DNA of 64,000 nt from Thalassospira lucentensis (GCF_032921865.1 NZ_CP136684.1:2205001-2269000); one strand, 5' to 3'; counted from the stretch's first letter, positions 45,502 through 54,821 are shown. Made by a program: numbers and translations. Notes: generated from the letters alone by a model not told the origin.

Positions 45502-45589
45502 ATCGTCATTCCGGGCAGAGCAGAGCGCAGACCCGGAATCCATGCCCCATTGAAAGAGACTGGATTCCCGCCTTCGCGGGAATGACGAT
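45502..45589. repeat. Palindromic double-hairpin repeat element (REP/MITE-like)
   Basis: The outer arms ATCGTCATTCC (45502-45512) and GGAATGACGAT (45579-45589) are inverted copies. Inside are GGAATCCA (45535-45542) and TGGATTCC (45561-45568), so each half folds as its own hairpin (GTCATTCCGGG with CCCGGAA; TGGATTCCCGC with GCGGGAATGAC). This GTCATTCC...GGAATCCA type is a dispersed repeat in many proteobacterial genomes. Confidence 0.8.
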
Positions 45590-45688
45590 CAGGTTGGGTG
45601 TGTCCTGCCATCGATGATGACGTTGCCCTTGTCCGGGGTTGGGCTGGTTTCCGGCATGGGTCGAAAGCGGTTACACCGGGGCAGGCGC

Positions 45689-47002
45689 CTAGTAGGCACC
45701 AAACCCCAGAAGATGGGGCAGCCACAGGACCAGACCGGGGATGGCGACCATCAGGATGACGCGGACAATATCGGCGGTGAGGAAGGGCAGGATGCCGCGT
45801 GACAGGGTGGTGATGGTCATGTCGGATGACACGCCCTGAATGATGAACAGGTTCATGCCAATTGGCGGGGTGATCAGACCGATTTCAACAACCGATACCA
45901 GAACAACCCCGAACCAGACCGGATCATAGCCGACCCCGGTGATCACGCCATATGCCGGGACCACCGTCAGAAGGATCATGGAAAGGCTGTCCATGAAGCA
46001 GCCGAGTACGACGTAAAACACCAGAAGCGCGATCAGGACGACAAGCGGTGAATAGCCCTGTGTGGTGATCCAGTCCACGAGCGTCTGGGTCAGGCCGCTG
46101 GTTTCGATGAAGAAGTTGAAAAGTGCTGCCCCGATCAGGATCAGGAAAATCATCCCGGTCATGCCAGCGGTTTCGCGAATGCCGGTGCGTAAAACCGTCC
46201 AGTTCAGGCGTTTGCGCAAGAATGCAAACAGCAGGGCACCACCGGCGCCAACGGCTGCGGCTTCTGTGGGGGAAAACAGGCCGGCATAAATCCCGCCAAT
46301 CACCAGAACGATCAAGACGATGGCATCCCACATGCGCAGCAATGCACCCCAGCGCTGTGACCAGGGGACATAGTCACTGACCGGGGCAAGGGACGGGTTG
46401 CGCATGACCTGAATGCGGATGGAGATGATGTAAAGCACGGTTGCCAGAAGGCCCGGGATCATCGCACCGGCAAACAGGGCGCCGATGGATTGTTCGGTCA
46501 TGAGGGCGTAAATCACCAGAAGGATTGAGGGCGGGATCAGAACGCCAAGCGTGCCGCCCGCAGCAATCGATGCCCCGGCGAGGCTTTTGGCATAGCCGCG
46601 TTGGCGCATTTCAGGAAGGGCGACGCGGCCCATGGTCGCACAGGTCGCAAGCGATGATCCGCAAATGGCACCAAATACCGCACTGGCGCCGATGCTGGAC
46701 GCGGCCAGACCGCCCGGACGATGGCCGGAAAAAGCGGTGATGCCGCGAAACAGATTGCCCGATAGTCCGGAATGGGAGGCAAACACGCCCATGAAAATGA
46801 AGAGCGGCACCACCGAAAGGCCATAGGGGAATATCGCCTCGAACGGGAGGCTTGCCATGACGTAGCTTGCCGACATCCAGTCGGTCAGAAGCAGGGTGCC
46901 GATGATGCCGACAACCGCCATTGCGACAGCGACCGGCACCCGCAAAAGGGCCAGTGCGAGAGCCGCCACAAACCCGATCAATCCCGCCCATTCCGTCGCC
47001 AT
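45689..47002 (-). CDS. TRAP transporter large permease (DctM family), second system
   Basis: About 437 residues from ATG 47002, which shares one base with the dctQ stop (TGATG). The DctM signatures include LGVLIPPSILLVIYAL and LITPPIGMNLFIIQGV. The longer reading to 47200 lies antisense-free within dctQ but is not family-like. It is the last gene of an operon located between hppD and hmgA, under a divergent IclR regulator. Confidence 0.92.
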   Translation of the reverse strand: MATEWAGLIGFVAALALALLRVPVAVAMAVVGIIGTLLLTDWMSASYVMASLPFEAIFPYGLSVVPLFIFMGVFASHSGLSGNLFRGITAFSGHRPGGLAASSIGASAVFGAICGSSLATCATMGRVALPEMRQRGYAKSLAGASIAAGGTLGVLIPPSILLVIYALMTEQSIGALFAGAMIPGLLATVLYIISIRIQVMRNPSLAPVSDYVPWSQRWGALLRMWDAIVLIVLVIGGIYAGLFSPTEAAAVGAGGALLFAFLRKRLNWTVLRTGIRETAGMTGMIFLILIGAALFNFFIETSGLTQTLVDWITTQGYSPLVVLIALLVFYVVLGCFMDSLSMILLTVVPAYGVITGVGYDPVWFGVVLVSVVEIGLITPPIGMNLFIIQGVSSDMTITTLSRGILPFLTADIVRVILMVAIPGLVLWLPHLLGFGAY

Positions 47003-47538
47003 CAGCTCTTCTCGTCCGTTAAAAGCAGTTTTAGAAATTGCACAAGACACACCAGTGTCGAGATCGCCATGCCGGTCAGAAGGAAGGCCCAGAACAGGAT
47101 CATCGGGATCGCAAGGTTTTGCGACACATCGCCATAGGTCCATTGTTCCATCGCACGGCCCCACGACAGATACAGCAGGAAAGCCATCAGCCCGGCGCAT
47201 AAAAGCGGGATCAATCGATCAATGGTTTTAAACAGGATGCGAAGGCGGTTCTTGCCGATCAGGTCAACCGTGACATGGGCATGCGCGCTAAAGGCATAGG
47301 GGATGGCCCATGATGCGGCGGCCATGACGCAAAACTGGGTCAGGTCAACCGCACCGACCAGCGATTGCCCGCCAATGCGCCGCCAGATGATATCGACAAC
47401 CACAATGGCAATCGCCCCGATCAGGGCCGCCATGCCGACAAAGGCCAGAATGTCGGTCAGCCGGTTCATCAGGTGATCCATTTGGTGAACCGCGGCATAG
47501 AGCCGCGATCCACCGGATTTTTCAGCCCGATGCGTCAT
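47002..47538 (-). CDS. TRAP transporter small permease (DctQ family), second system
   Basis: A 178-residue DctQ with four hydrophobic segments and the IVVDIIWRRIGGQSL and FCVMAAASWAIPYAF segments typical of the family. Both ends overlap neighbours (ATGA with dctP, TGATG with dctM), so, unlike the first TRAP operon, no hairpin separates the binding protein from the permeases. Confidence 0.9.
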   Translation of the reverse strand: MTHRAEKSGGSRLYAAVHQMDHLMNRLTDILAFVGMAALIGAIAIVVVDIIWRRIGGQSLVGAVDLTQFCVMAAASWAIPYAFSAHAHVTVDLIGKNRLRILFKTIDRLIPLLCAGLMAFLLYLSWGRAMEQWTYGDVSQNLAIPMILFWAFLLTGMAISTLVCLVQFLKLLLTDEKS

Positions 47539-48593
47539 TTGTCGCCAGCGTGATATTTGGCATCAAATTCCGCGATCAGTTCCTGTGCGCGTTTATAGAT
47601 GGCGTCGGGGTCGGAGACGCCCTTTTCCTTCAGCCCGGCCAGATATTCCTGGATCATCGGCTGGGATGCTTCCTGCCATTGAGCACGGGTGGCGTCATCG
47701 ATCGTGATGATTTCATTGCCATGTTGTTCGGCATTGGCCTTGCCAACGGCTTCCCATTTGGTCCACCAGTCGCCAAATTTGCCGACAAGGACGTCGCCGG
47801 AAATTTCGTCAATCGCGGCGCGGACATCGTCGGGCAGGCTGTCATATTTTTTCTGGTTCATCACGAAATAGAAGCCGGCGGTATAGGCCGCGGCATCGGT
47901 GTGATATTTCAGAAGTTCGTTGGCCTTGACCGCGTTGACCAGATCCCAGGTGGCAACCAGACCTTCGATGTTGCCCTTTTGCAGGTTTTCGTAAATCGCC
48001 GATGGCGGCAGGCCGACCGGGGATGCGCCAAAGGATTCCAGCATGGCCGAAATCGCCGGGCTTGGCGTTCTGAGGCGCAGGCCCTTGAGATCGTCAAGGG
48101 TCCGAACCGGGTTATCAAGGGTATGGATCAGGCCGCCCGGATGGGTGAACAGGGCAAGGAGCTTGAAGTCTTTATAGTCGCTGCCAAGCAGACCTTCCTT
48201 GTAAAGCGTCCAAAGGGTTTCAGACCCGGAATCGGCATATTTCACCAGAAACGGCAGTTCAATGATCGAGGCGGCCGGATAGCGGTCACGTGGAATGCCG
48301 TTCAGGCCAACGGCCATATCCATCACACCTGCGCGGACCTGATCGGCCTGACGGTCGATTTTGCCAAAGGCGGATGTCGCGTCATAAATTTCGACTTCGA
48401 CCTTGCCGTTGGTTTTTTCCGACAGTTCCTTGCCCCAGCTTTCGAGGAAGTCTTTCTGGAAGCCGTGGCTTGGCGGCAGATAGTGGCTGACCTTCAGCGT
48501 GATGTCGGCGGCATGGGCCATGCCCGCACCGGCCAGAATGGTTGCCCCGGCCAGAAGCCCAAGCAGTGTGTTGCGAAGTTTCATCGGTTTCAT
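47535..48593 (-). CDS. TRAP periplasmic substrate-binding protein (DctP family), second system
   Basis: A 352-residue DctP protein. The signal peptide (LRNTLLGLLAGATILAGAGMAHA, cleavage after AHA) precedes DITLKVSHYLPPSHGFQKDF. The ligand-binding arginine segment LKGLRLRTPSPAI is conserved. The start has a GGGAGAGG site upstream. Location inside the tyrosine/homogentisate region and control by an IclR protein suggest an aromatic or organic acid ligand, but no residue pattern proves it. Confidence 0.92.
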   Translation of the reverse strand: MKPMKLRNTLLGLLAGATILAGAGMAHAADITLKVSHYLPPSHGFQKDFLESWGKELSEKTNGKVEVEIYDATSAFGKIDRQADQVRAGVMDMAVGLNGIPRDRYPAASIIELPFLVKYADSGSETLWTLYKEGLLGSDYKDFKLLALFTHPGGLIHTLDNPVRTLDDLKGLRLRTPSPAISAMLESFGASPVGLPPSAIYENLQKGNIEGLVATWDLVNAVKANELLKYHTDAAAYTAGFYFVMNQKKYDSLPDDVRAAIDEISGDVLVGKFGDWWTKWEAVGKANAEQHGNEIITIDDATRAQWQEASQPMIQEYLAGLKEKGVSDPDAIYKRAQELIAEFDAKYHAGDK

Positions 48594-48717
48594 GTTCCTC
48601 TCCCTGTTTTCTGATCATGTGTTTGATCGTGCTTTTGATCGGTCCGGTGCCAAGGGCGCATCACGGCCGCTGATGGGCTTTCCACGTTCTGATCATCGGT
48701 GTGGAGTGCTGTTTTTT

Positions 48718-48746
48718 CTTTGAATTGGAATTATGATATATATAAT
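48718..48746 (+). promoter_or_regulatory. Candidate IclR promoter in the divergent gap
   Basis: A perfect -10 hexamer TATAAT at 48741-48746 lies 35 bases before the IclR start, with TTGAAT (48720-48725) or CTTTGA (48718-48723) as a weak -35. The surrounding AT-rich imperfect palindrome (ATTAT...ATAAT, 48730-48746) could be the IclR operator covering this promoter and the dctP one. Confidence 0.45.
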
Positions 48747-48780
48747 CAATTACGCAATATGAAATTTATGCAGGTAAATT

Positions 48781-49710
48781 TTGACCAAAGCCTCATCGAA
48801 AAACATCCCGGTTGCGGATAGCGACATCGATATTTCGGACGCGGTTGATGCCGTTGATGCGGCCGATACGCGCAAGGGCATTCAGTCGGTCGAGGTCAGC
48901 GGCGTGATCATTGCCGCATTGTGCGATTTCAAATTCCCGGTGCCGTTAAAGGATCTGGCGGCGGCGGTGGATATGCCACCGGCAAAGGTTCATCGCTATC
49001 TGGCGAGCCTGGTGCGGATCGGGCTTGCCTGGCAGGATGATCTGACCGGGCTTTATGGCCTGGGGCCGATGGCGTTGCGGATGGGCATTTCGGCGATTGA
49101 ACGCAATGACGTGGTGATGCGGGCCGGGCGGCTTTTGCGCAATCTGGCGATTGAATTGCGGTCGTCCGGGCATCTCGCGATCTGGGGCGAACGGGGCCCG
49201 GTCCTGATCCGGACCGAGCATGGCGGGCCGCCGATCATATCGACCATGGGGCTTGGCACGGTGATGCCGTTATTGCGGTCGGCCACCGGGCAGGCGTTTT
49301 TATCGACCATGCCGCGTGGGGCGATTGAGCATGTGATCCGGGCCGAACAGGATATCCTGCATTGGGATGATGCCACGGTGGATCGGTTGATTATCGAAAC
49401 GCGCGAACGCGGTGCGGCGGTGATCGAAGGCGATATCGTGCCGGGCTTATCGGCGATCAGTGCGCCGGTCTATAATCTGGACGGGGCGGTGGCGTGTTGC
49501 GTGACGCTGATGAACCCCAAGGCCAATTATTTCCAGCCGGGACAGCCAGCCTTTGACGTATTTTTGCGCGCGATTGCCGATTTCACCCAAAGCTGGGGCG
49601 GGCAGCCGCGCGATGAGGCCGAGGACAGTCAAACAGCAACTGTCACAGGAAATGTCACAGGGACCATCAAAGATCATTCAGCTTTGTCAGGAGGTCGGAA
49701 AGGCGTTTGA
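48781..49710 (+). CDS. IclR-family regulator of the TRAP operon
   Basis: A 309-residue IclR protein: HTH (VPLKDLAAAVDMPPAKVHRYLASLVRIGL) then the effector domain (GHLAIWGERGPVLIRTEHGG...LLRSATGQAFLST). It starts with TTG 48781; no in-frame ATG lies nearby and the ribosome site (AGGT) is weak. It diverges from dctP. In Pseudomonas HmgR, an IclR protein, controls homogentisate genes, so a link to the adjacent pathway is conceivable. Its 3' end overlaps the convergent MarR gene by 44 bases. Confidence 0.88.
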   Translation: MTKASSKNIPVADSDIDISDAVDAVDAADTRKGIQSVEVSGVIIAALCDFKFPVPLKDLAAAVDMPPAKVHRYLASLVRIGLAWQDDLTGLYGLGPMALRMGISAIERNDVVMRAGRLLRNLAIELRSSGHLAIWGERGPVLIRTEHGGPPIISTMGLGTVMPLLRSATGQAFLSTMPRGAIEHVIRAEQDILHWDDATVDRLIIETRERGAAVIEGDIVPGLSAISAPVYNLDGAVACCVTLMNPKANYFQPGQPAFDVFLRAIADFTQSWGGQPRDEAEDSQTATVTGNVTGTIKDHSALSGGRKGV

Positions 49711-50104
49711 AATCCGCATCGCCCAGAAAATCGCGGACCTTTTTGTCATAGGCAATGCCCGCCTCGCACAGTGACTGAAAGGCCGATTGGCCCTGCGAGG
49801 TCAGTTCAAGGCGATGAACGCGACGATCATTTTCGTTCTGGACGCGTCGGAGCCAGCGGCGTTGTTCGATGGAAAAGACGGCACGCGAGACCTTGGTTTT
49901 ATGAAGCCCCGTATGGGTGACGATTTCGGTCGCGGTTAGCGCGCCATATTGTCCAAGGGTGGCCAGAACCCGCCATTCGGATCGCGTCATCCGGTATCGG
50001 TCGCGATAGATGTCGCGAAAGCCAAGACTGACCTTTTCGCTGGCGTGGTGCATCAGAAACGGCAGAAAGCGGTGCAGATCGAATTCGGATTTCTCGGATT
50101 TCAT
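49667..50104 (-). CDS. MarR-family regulator divergent from hmgA
   Basis: A 145-residue MarR protein with the winged helix [46 protein letters not shown], including the DxR wing motif. It diverges from hmgA, with only 79 bases between starts and GTTAC-type palindromes in that gap. It likely represses the homogentisate genes until an aromatic acid binds. Its end overlaps the IclR gene on the other strand by 44 bases. Confidence 0.9.
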   Translation of the reverse strand: MKSEKSEFDLHRFLPFLMHHASEKVSLGFRDIYRDRYRMTRSEWRVLATLGQYGALTATEIVTHTGLHKTKVSRAVFSIEQRRWLRRVQNENDRRVHRLELTSQGQSAFQSLCEAGIAYDKKVRDFLGDADFKRLSDLLTKLNDL

Positions 50105-50123
50105 GGCTTTAAAAGGCTGTTTG

Positions 50124-50158
50124 ATAGTTACAAAAATTACAGTTACGGATGTAACTAT
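50124..50158. promoter_or_regulatory. Probable MarR operator upstream of hmgA
   Basis: AGTTAC-GGAT-GTAACT (50141-50156) is a perfect palindrome, and another ATAGTTAC half-site lies at 50124-50131. It sits 27 bases before the hmgA start and 20-37 bases from the MarR start. Confidence 0.65.
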
Positions 50159-50183
50159 ATCGAAGATTGGTAGGAAAAAGGCA

Positions 50184-51563
50184 ATGACGGATCACAAGGT
50201 TACGACTGGAACCGCCGGAAATGCTGCAAACGGCGTTGCGAACGATCTGCGTTACATGCCCGGTTTTGGCAATGATTTTGAAACCGAAAGCCTTCCCGGT
50301 GCCTTGCCGCAGGGGCAGAACAGTCCGCAGAAATGCGCCTATGGGCTTTATGCCGAACAGCTTTCGGGCTCACCCTTTACCGCGCCGCGCGGCACCAATG
50401 AACGGTCGTGGCTGTATCGCATGCGGCCGAGCGTGCGCCATAACGGGCGGTTCAAAGCCTTTGCCCTTCCGGAATGGAAAACAGCCCCATGCGTGAATGA
50501 CCATAGCCTTGCGCTGGGTCAGTTGCGCTGGGACCCGGTGCCGATGCCAACCGAACCAACCGATTTCATTTCCGGTATGCGCACGGTGACCACGGCCGGG
50601 GACGCCATGACCCAGACCGGCATGGCAAGCCACGTTTATGTGTGCAACACCGATATGGTGGATGACTATTTTTTCAATGCGGATGGCGAATTGCTGGTGG
50701 TGCCCGAAAGCGGCACGCTTCGCATCTTTACCGAACTTGGCATCATGGATGTCGAACCGCTTGAAATCGCATTGATCCCGCGTGGCATGATGTTCAAGGT
50801 TTCGATCGTAACACCCGGGATTGAGGGCGGAGCGCGGGGTTATGTCTGCGAAAACTATGGGGCGAAATTCACCCTGCCGGAACGCGGGCCGATTGGCGCC
50901 AACTGCCTTGCCAATCCGCGTGATTTCAAAACGCCGGTGGCGGCCTATGAGGATAAGGAAACGCCGTGCCGGATCCTGATCAAATGGTGCGGGCAGTTTC
51001 ATGAAACCGGGATCGGGCATTCGCCGCTGGATGTGGTGGCGTGGCATGGCAATTACACGCCGTTCAAATATGATCTTCGGACATTTTCACCGGTCGGCGC
51101 GATCCTGTTTGATCATCCCGATCCGTCGATCTTTACCGTGCTGACCGCCCCGTCGGGCGAGGCCGGAACGGCGAATATCGATTTTGTCATCTTCCCGCCG
51201 CGCTGGATGGTGGCGGAACATACCTTCCGCCCGCCATGGTATCACCGCAATATCATGTCGGAATTCATGGGGCTGATTTGCGGGCAATATGATGCCAAGG
51301 AAAAGGGATTTGTTCCCGGTGGCATGAGCCTGCATAACATGATGCTGCCCCATGGGCCCGATGCGTTCGGGTTTGAAAAGGCATCGAACGGGGAGCTTGG
51401 CCCGCAGAAGCTGGAGGGCACCATGGCCTTCATGTTTGAAACCCGTTTTCCGCAGCAATTGACGAAATTTGCCGCCGAGCTTGAGACCCTTCAGGATGAT
51501 TATCTTGATTGCTGGGACGGGCTGGAACGCAAATTTGATGGCACGCCCGAAGGTCGCCCGTAA
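50184..51563 (+). CDS. hmgA: Homogentisate 1,2-dioxygenase
   Basis: A 459-residue enzyme from ATG 50184. It begins with the family hallmark [14 protein letters not shown] and carries the iron-ligand region [20 protein letters not shown]...[15 protein letters not shown] (His, Glu, His). It opens the homogentisate ring to give maleylacetoacetate. Upstream codons to 50010 are open but cross the operator and the MarR gene. The fumarylacetoacetase gene follows after 64 bases. Confidence 0.97.
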   Translation: MTDHKVTTGTAGNAANGVANDLRYMPGFGNDFETESLPGALPQGQNSPQKCAYGLYAEQLSGSPFTAPRGTNERSWLYRMRPSVRHNGRFKAFALPEWKTAPCVNDHSLALGQLRWDPVPMPTEPTDFISGMRTVTTAGDAMTQTGMASHVYVCNTDMVDDYFFNADGELLVVPESGTLRIFTELGIMDVEPLEIALIPRGMMFKVSIVTPGIEGGARGYVCENYGAKFTLPERGPIGANCLANPRDFKTPVAAYEDKETPCRILIKWCGQFHETGIGHSPLDVVAWHGNYTPFKYDLRTFSPVGAILFDHPDPSIFTVLTAPSGEAGTANIDFVIFPPRWMVAEHTFRPPWYHRNIMSEFMGLICGQYDAKEKGFVPGGMSLHNMMLPHGPDAFGFEKASNGELGPQKLEGTMAFMFETRFPQQLTKFAAELETLQDDYLDCWDGLERKFDGTPEGRP

Positions 51564-51627
51564 ACGGCGACCGGTAAAAAGAACATCACAGGACTTAACG
51601 ACAGGAATGCCGGAGGCATAAAAACCG

Positions 51628-52647
51628 ATGAAACTTGCAACCCTTAAAAACGGCACCCGTGACGGCCAGCTTGTGCTGGTGACCAAAGACCTTGGGGAAT
51701 ATGTCGATGCCAGCGCGATTGCGCCGACAATGCAGGCAGCGCTTGATAACTGGGACAAAGTTGCGCCGCGCCTGAGCGAACTGGCCGATGAAATCGCCGC
51801 CGGATCGACGATTGCCAAACGTTTCGCGCTTGATGAAACCAAGCTGCATTCGCCGTTGCCGCGGGCGTTTCAGTGGGCGGATGGGTCGGCCTATGTCAAT
51901 CATGTCGAACTGGTGCGCAAGGCGCGCGGTGCGGAAATGCCCGACACCTTCTGGACCGATCCGCTGATGTATCAGGGCGGTTCGGACAGTTTCCTGGGAC
52001 CGCGTGATGATATCCGCATGGCCGATACGGCATGGGGCATTGATATGGAAGGCGAGATCGCGGTTGTAACCGGTGATGTGCCGATGGGCGCATCACCTGA
52101 TCAGGCGCGCGATGCGATCCGTTTGATCATGCTGGTCAATGATGTGTCTTTGCGTGGGCTGATCCCCGGTGAGCTTGCCAAGGGATTTGGTTTCTTCCAG
52201 TCCAAGCCGTCCTCGGCCTTTTCGCCGGTGGCGGTGACGCCCGATGAACTTGGCGATGCGTGGGATGGGGGCAAGGTTCACCTGCCGCTTTGTGTTGATC
52301 TGAACGGGAAGCCGTTTGGGCGCGCCAATGCCGGGGTCGATATGACCTTTGATTTTGCCCAATTGATCGCGCATGCCGCCAAAACCCGCCCGCTTTGTGC
52401 GGGATCGATCATCGGGTCGGGCACGGTTTCGAACAAGCTTGATGGGGGTCCGGGCAAACCGGTGGCGCAGGGCGGGGCGGGATATTCCTGCATTGCCGAA
52501 ATCCGCATGATTGAAACCATTGAAAACGGCAAACCGGAAACCCCGTTCATGCAGTTTGGCGACCGGGTACGGATCGAGATGCGCGATGGCAATGGTCAGT
52601 CGATCTTTGGCGCGATTGACCAGAGCGTTGTGAAGTACGCACCATGA
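51628..52647 (+). CDS. fahA: Fumarylacetoacetase (fumarylacetoacetate hydrolase)
   Basis: A 339-residue FAA hydrolase. The metal-binding acidic motif is in WGIDMEGEIAVVTGD, and VSLRGLIPGELAKGFGFFQSKPSSAF and GTVSNK are conserved parts of the catalytic domain. It splits fumarylacetoacetate to fumarate and acetoacetate. A GGAGG site precedes the start, and its stop overlaps maiA as ATGA. Confidence 0.95.
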   Translation: MKLATLKNGTRDGQLVLVTKDLGEYVDASAIAPTMQAALDNWDKVAPRLSELADEIAAGSTIAKRFALDETKLHSPLPRAFQWADGSAYVNHVELVRKARGAEMPDTFWTDPLMYQGGSDSFLGPRDDIRMADTAWGIDMEGEIAVVTGDVPMGASPDQARDAIRLIMLVNDVSLRGLIPGELAKGFGFFQSKPSSAFSPVAVTPDELGDAWDGGKVHLPLCVDLNGKPFGRANAGVDMTFDFAQLIAHAAKTRPLCAGSIIGSGTVSNKLDGGPGKPVAQGGAGYSCIAEIRMIETIENGKPETPFMQFGDRVRIEMRDGNGQSIFGAIDQSVVKYAP

Positions 52648-53300
52648 GCGATGTCGTCCTGTATGATTATTGGCGGTCTTCGGCCAGCTATCGGGTCAGG
52701 ATTGCGCTTTCGCTGATGGATATGGCGTATCAATCCGTTGCGGTTGACCTTTTGGCGGGGGCGCATAAAGCGCCTGATTTCCGCAAACGCAATCCGCAGG
52801 GGTTGGTGCCCGCCCTTGAGATTGACGGGTTGATGCTGACCCAGTCACTCGCAATCATCGAATATCTGGATGAGACCCGCAGCCATGCGGGTTTCCTGCC
52901 CAAGGACGCGGTGGGGCGGCAGCGCGTGCGCGCACTTTCGCACGCGATTGCCATGGATATTCACCCGGTCTGTAATCTGGGGGTTGTCGGCAATATCATG
53001 AAGCAGGCCGAAGCCCATGGCGAGGACCCGGCGAAGGTGCGGCTGGCATGGATGGGGAAATATATCGGCGAGGGGCTTGAAGCGTTTGAACGGCTTCTGG
53101 ACCATCCGGGCACGGGCAGCTTTTGCCACGGTGACCGGCCATCAATGGCCGATATCTGTCTGATTCCGCAGATTTATAATGCCAAGCGGTGGGACGTTGA
53201 TTTAAGCCACCTTCCGATGATCAACCAGATTGCCGAGCGGTGCCTTGCGATGGACGCGTTTGCGCGCGCCCATCCCGATCTTGCAAAGCCGAAGGATTAG
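52644..53300 (+). CDS. maiA: Maleylacetoacetate isomerase (zeta-class GST)
   Basis: A 218-residue zeta-class glutathione transferase. The signature SSASYRVRIAL near the N terminus contains the glutathione-activating serine, and NPQGLVPALEIDG and TQSLAIIEYLDE follow. It isomerises maleylacetoacetate to fumarylacetoacetate. Overlap with fahA supports one hmgA-fahA-maiA transcript. A small TTAGGG/CCCTAA hairpin covers its stop. Confidence 0.95.
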   Translation: MSDVVLYDYWRSSASYRVRIALSLMDMAYQSVAVDLLAGAHKAPDFRKRNPQGLVPALEIDGLMLTQSLAIIEYLDETRSHAGFLPKDAVGRQRVRALSHAIAMDIHPVCNLGVVGNIMKQAEAHGEDPAKVRLAWMGKYIGEGLEAFERLLDHPGTGSFCHGDRPSMADICLIPQIYNAKRWDVDLSHLPMINQIAERCLAMDAFARAHPDLAKPKD

Positions 53301-53310
53301 GGGCAAGGCC

Positions 53311-54465
53311 CTAAAGAACGAGGGCATAAATCGCGCGGGCGTCGTCAAACGTGACCTCGCGCGGGTTATTGATCAGCAACCGTTCGACTTTCATGGCATC
53401 GGTCGCAAGCAGATCAAGGTCGGATTGTGCGACACCGACATCGCGCAGTTTTTGCGCAAACGGCATGCGCGCCACCATTGCCGCGATAAAGGCGATGAAG
53501 GCGTCGCAGGCGTCGGCATCGTTGGAAAAACGCTGGTCCGGCATGACGGCAGTGGCGAGTTCGCCATAATGCTGCATCGCAGCATCGCGGTTGAATTTAA
53601 GGACCTCGGTCAGGACGAGGGCATTGGATAATCCGTGCGGCACGTGAAAATGCCCGCCCAGCGGATAGGCCAGCGCATGGACCGCTGCCACCGGGGCATT
53701 GGCAAATGCCATTCCGGCCATCATGGATCCCTGCAACATTGCCTCGCGCGCGGCACGGCCGGGATTTGCCGAAACCGCATCGTCGATATGGGATGTCATC
53801 AATTGCAATGCCCGGATGGCGAGGCTGTCGGACAGGGGATTTTTTTTGTGTTTTGTCGTATAGGCCTCGATCGCATGCACCATGGCATCAATGCCCGTGG
53901 CCGCCGTGATCGGGGCCGGCAACCCCATGGTCAGTTCCGCATCAAGCAATGCAAGATCGGGATAGAGCAGGGGGGAAACGACACCCTTTTTTTCCGATGT
54001 CGGCGTGGTGACGATGGAAATCGGGGTGACTTCGGACCCGGTGCCAGCCGTCGTCGGGACCTGTATCAGACGCAGGCGCGGGCCTGTCGCCAGACCGATC
54101 CCATAGATATCGGCAAGGTTTTGCGGTTTGCCGCACAGCAGTGCCACCAGTTTGGCGGTATCCATCGAACTGCCGCCGCCCAGCCCGATGACAATATCGG
54201 CACCGAATTCCAGCGCATGGCGGGTGGCTTCAAGGATGCTTTCCTCGGGCGGGTCAGCCTGCACACCAGTCCAGAGCAGATAATCGACCCCGGCCTGCCG
54301 GAGGGAGGCACAGGGGCCCGATGTCAGCCCGGCCTTTTCAAGGCCGGGGTCGCTTAGGATGAAGGCGCGTTTTGCCCCGGTTTCGGCGCACAGTTTACCA
54401 AGTTCCTGTGCACCGCCAAACCGGCAGATTGCACGCGGGGTGGTTTCGAAGATGAAATCGGACAT
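53311..54465 (-). CDS. Iron-containing alcohol dehydrogenase
   Basis: A 384-residue group III dehydrogenase. It contains the nucleotide-binding GLGGGSSMDTAK, TTAGTGSEVTP, and the metal-binding stretch GIDAMVHAIEAY with HALAYPLGGHFHVPHG. Members reduce or oxidise diverse alcohols and hydroxy acids with NAD(P). It is convergent with maiA and stands alone, so its substrate is not indicated. An A8 run lies in the coding strand near 53840-53847 (KHKKN). Confidence 0.9.
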   Translation of the reverse strand: MSDFIFETTPRAICRFGGAQELGKLCAETGAKRAFILSDPGLEKAGLTSGPCASLRQAGVDYLLWTGVQADPPEESILEATRHALEFGADIVIGLGGGSSMDTAKLVALLCGKPQNLADIYGIGLATGPRLRLIQVPTTAGTGSEVTPISIVTTPTSEKKGVVSPLLYPDLALLDAELTMGLPAPITAATGIDAMVHAIEAYTTKHKKNPLSDSLAIRALQLMTSHIDDAVSANPGRAAREAMLQGSMMAGMAFANAPVAAVHALAYPLGGHFHVPHGLSNALVLTEVLKFNRDAAMQHYGELATAVMPDQRFSNDADACDAFIAFIAAMVARMPFAQKLRDVGVAQSDLDLLATDAMKVERLLINNPREVTFDDARAIYALVL

Positions 54466-54542
54466 CTGGCTTCCCTAGCTTCCCTGACTGATCATTTATT
54501 TTGACAGCAAGGGTGCCGTGGATCCGGCCCGGCAGCAAGACG

Positions 54543-54788
54543 CTATTTCAGGCGGCCATGTCGGCAGGTCTGATCAATCTCGTCGCGATTGATGCCGATA
54601 TCGCGCAGAATGGCGTTCGGGGATTGGCGCAGCCATGCGGCGTCACGCGCGATTTTGCGCTGTGTTGCGATATGGCGGATCGAAAGAACGAGCCAGCGCC
54701 AGACAACATTGCCGAACGACGCATTCGCGGTCGACCCGGCATGGGGGGCGGTGGCGGCGAGGGAGTTGGTCGTGATGTGCATTGTCAT
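54543..54788 (-). CDS. Small DUF1127 protein
   Basis: An 81-residue protein whose C-terminal half (VVWRWLVLSIRHIATQRKIARDAAWLRQSPNAILRDIGINRDEI) matches the arginine-rich DUF1127 motif ending in DIGLxRxEI. Some DUF1127 proteins bind RNA and affect phosphate, carbon or small-RNA turnover in alphaproteobacteria; this one is uncharacterised. A perfect 20-base palindrome lies 34 bases upstream. Confidence 0.8.
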   Translation of the reverse strand: MTMHITTNSLAATAPHAGSTANASFGNVVWRWLVLSIRHIATQRKIARDAAWLRQSPNAILRDIGINRDEIDQTCRHGRLK

Positions 54789-54821
54789 GATGCTGGCTCG
54801 CTAGTTTGCTTTGCTAATGAG

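Noticed and set aside
45097-45553. Plus-strand open frames (85-147 codons) in the hppD-TRAP spacer
   Set aside because: They are rich in W, G and R from repeat-like DNA, run into the palindromic element and lack ribosome sites.
47550-48614. Plus-strand open frame (354 codons) opposite the second dctP gene
   Set aside because: The minus strand encodes a complete DctP with signal peptide; the plus-strand frame is its mirror.
53840-53847. Run of eight identical bases in the iron-type alcohol dehydrogenase gene
   Set aside because: It encodes an ordinary lysine-rich loop and is internal to a well-conserved gene. It is shorter than the C10 tract and has no regulatory position.
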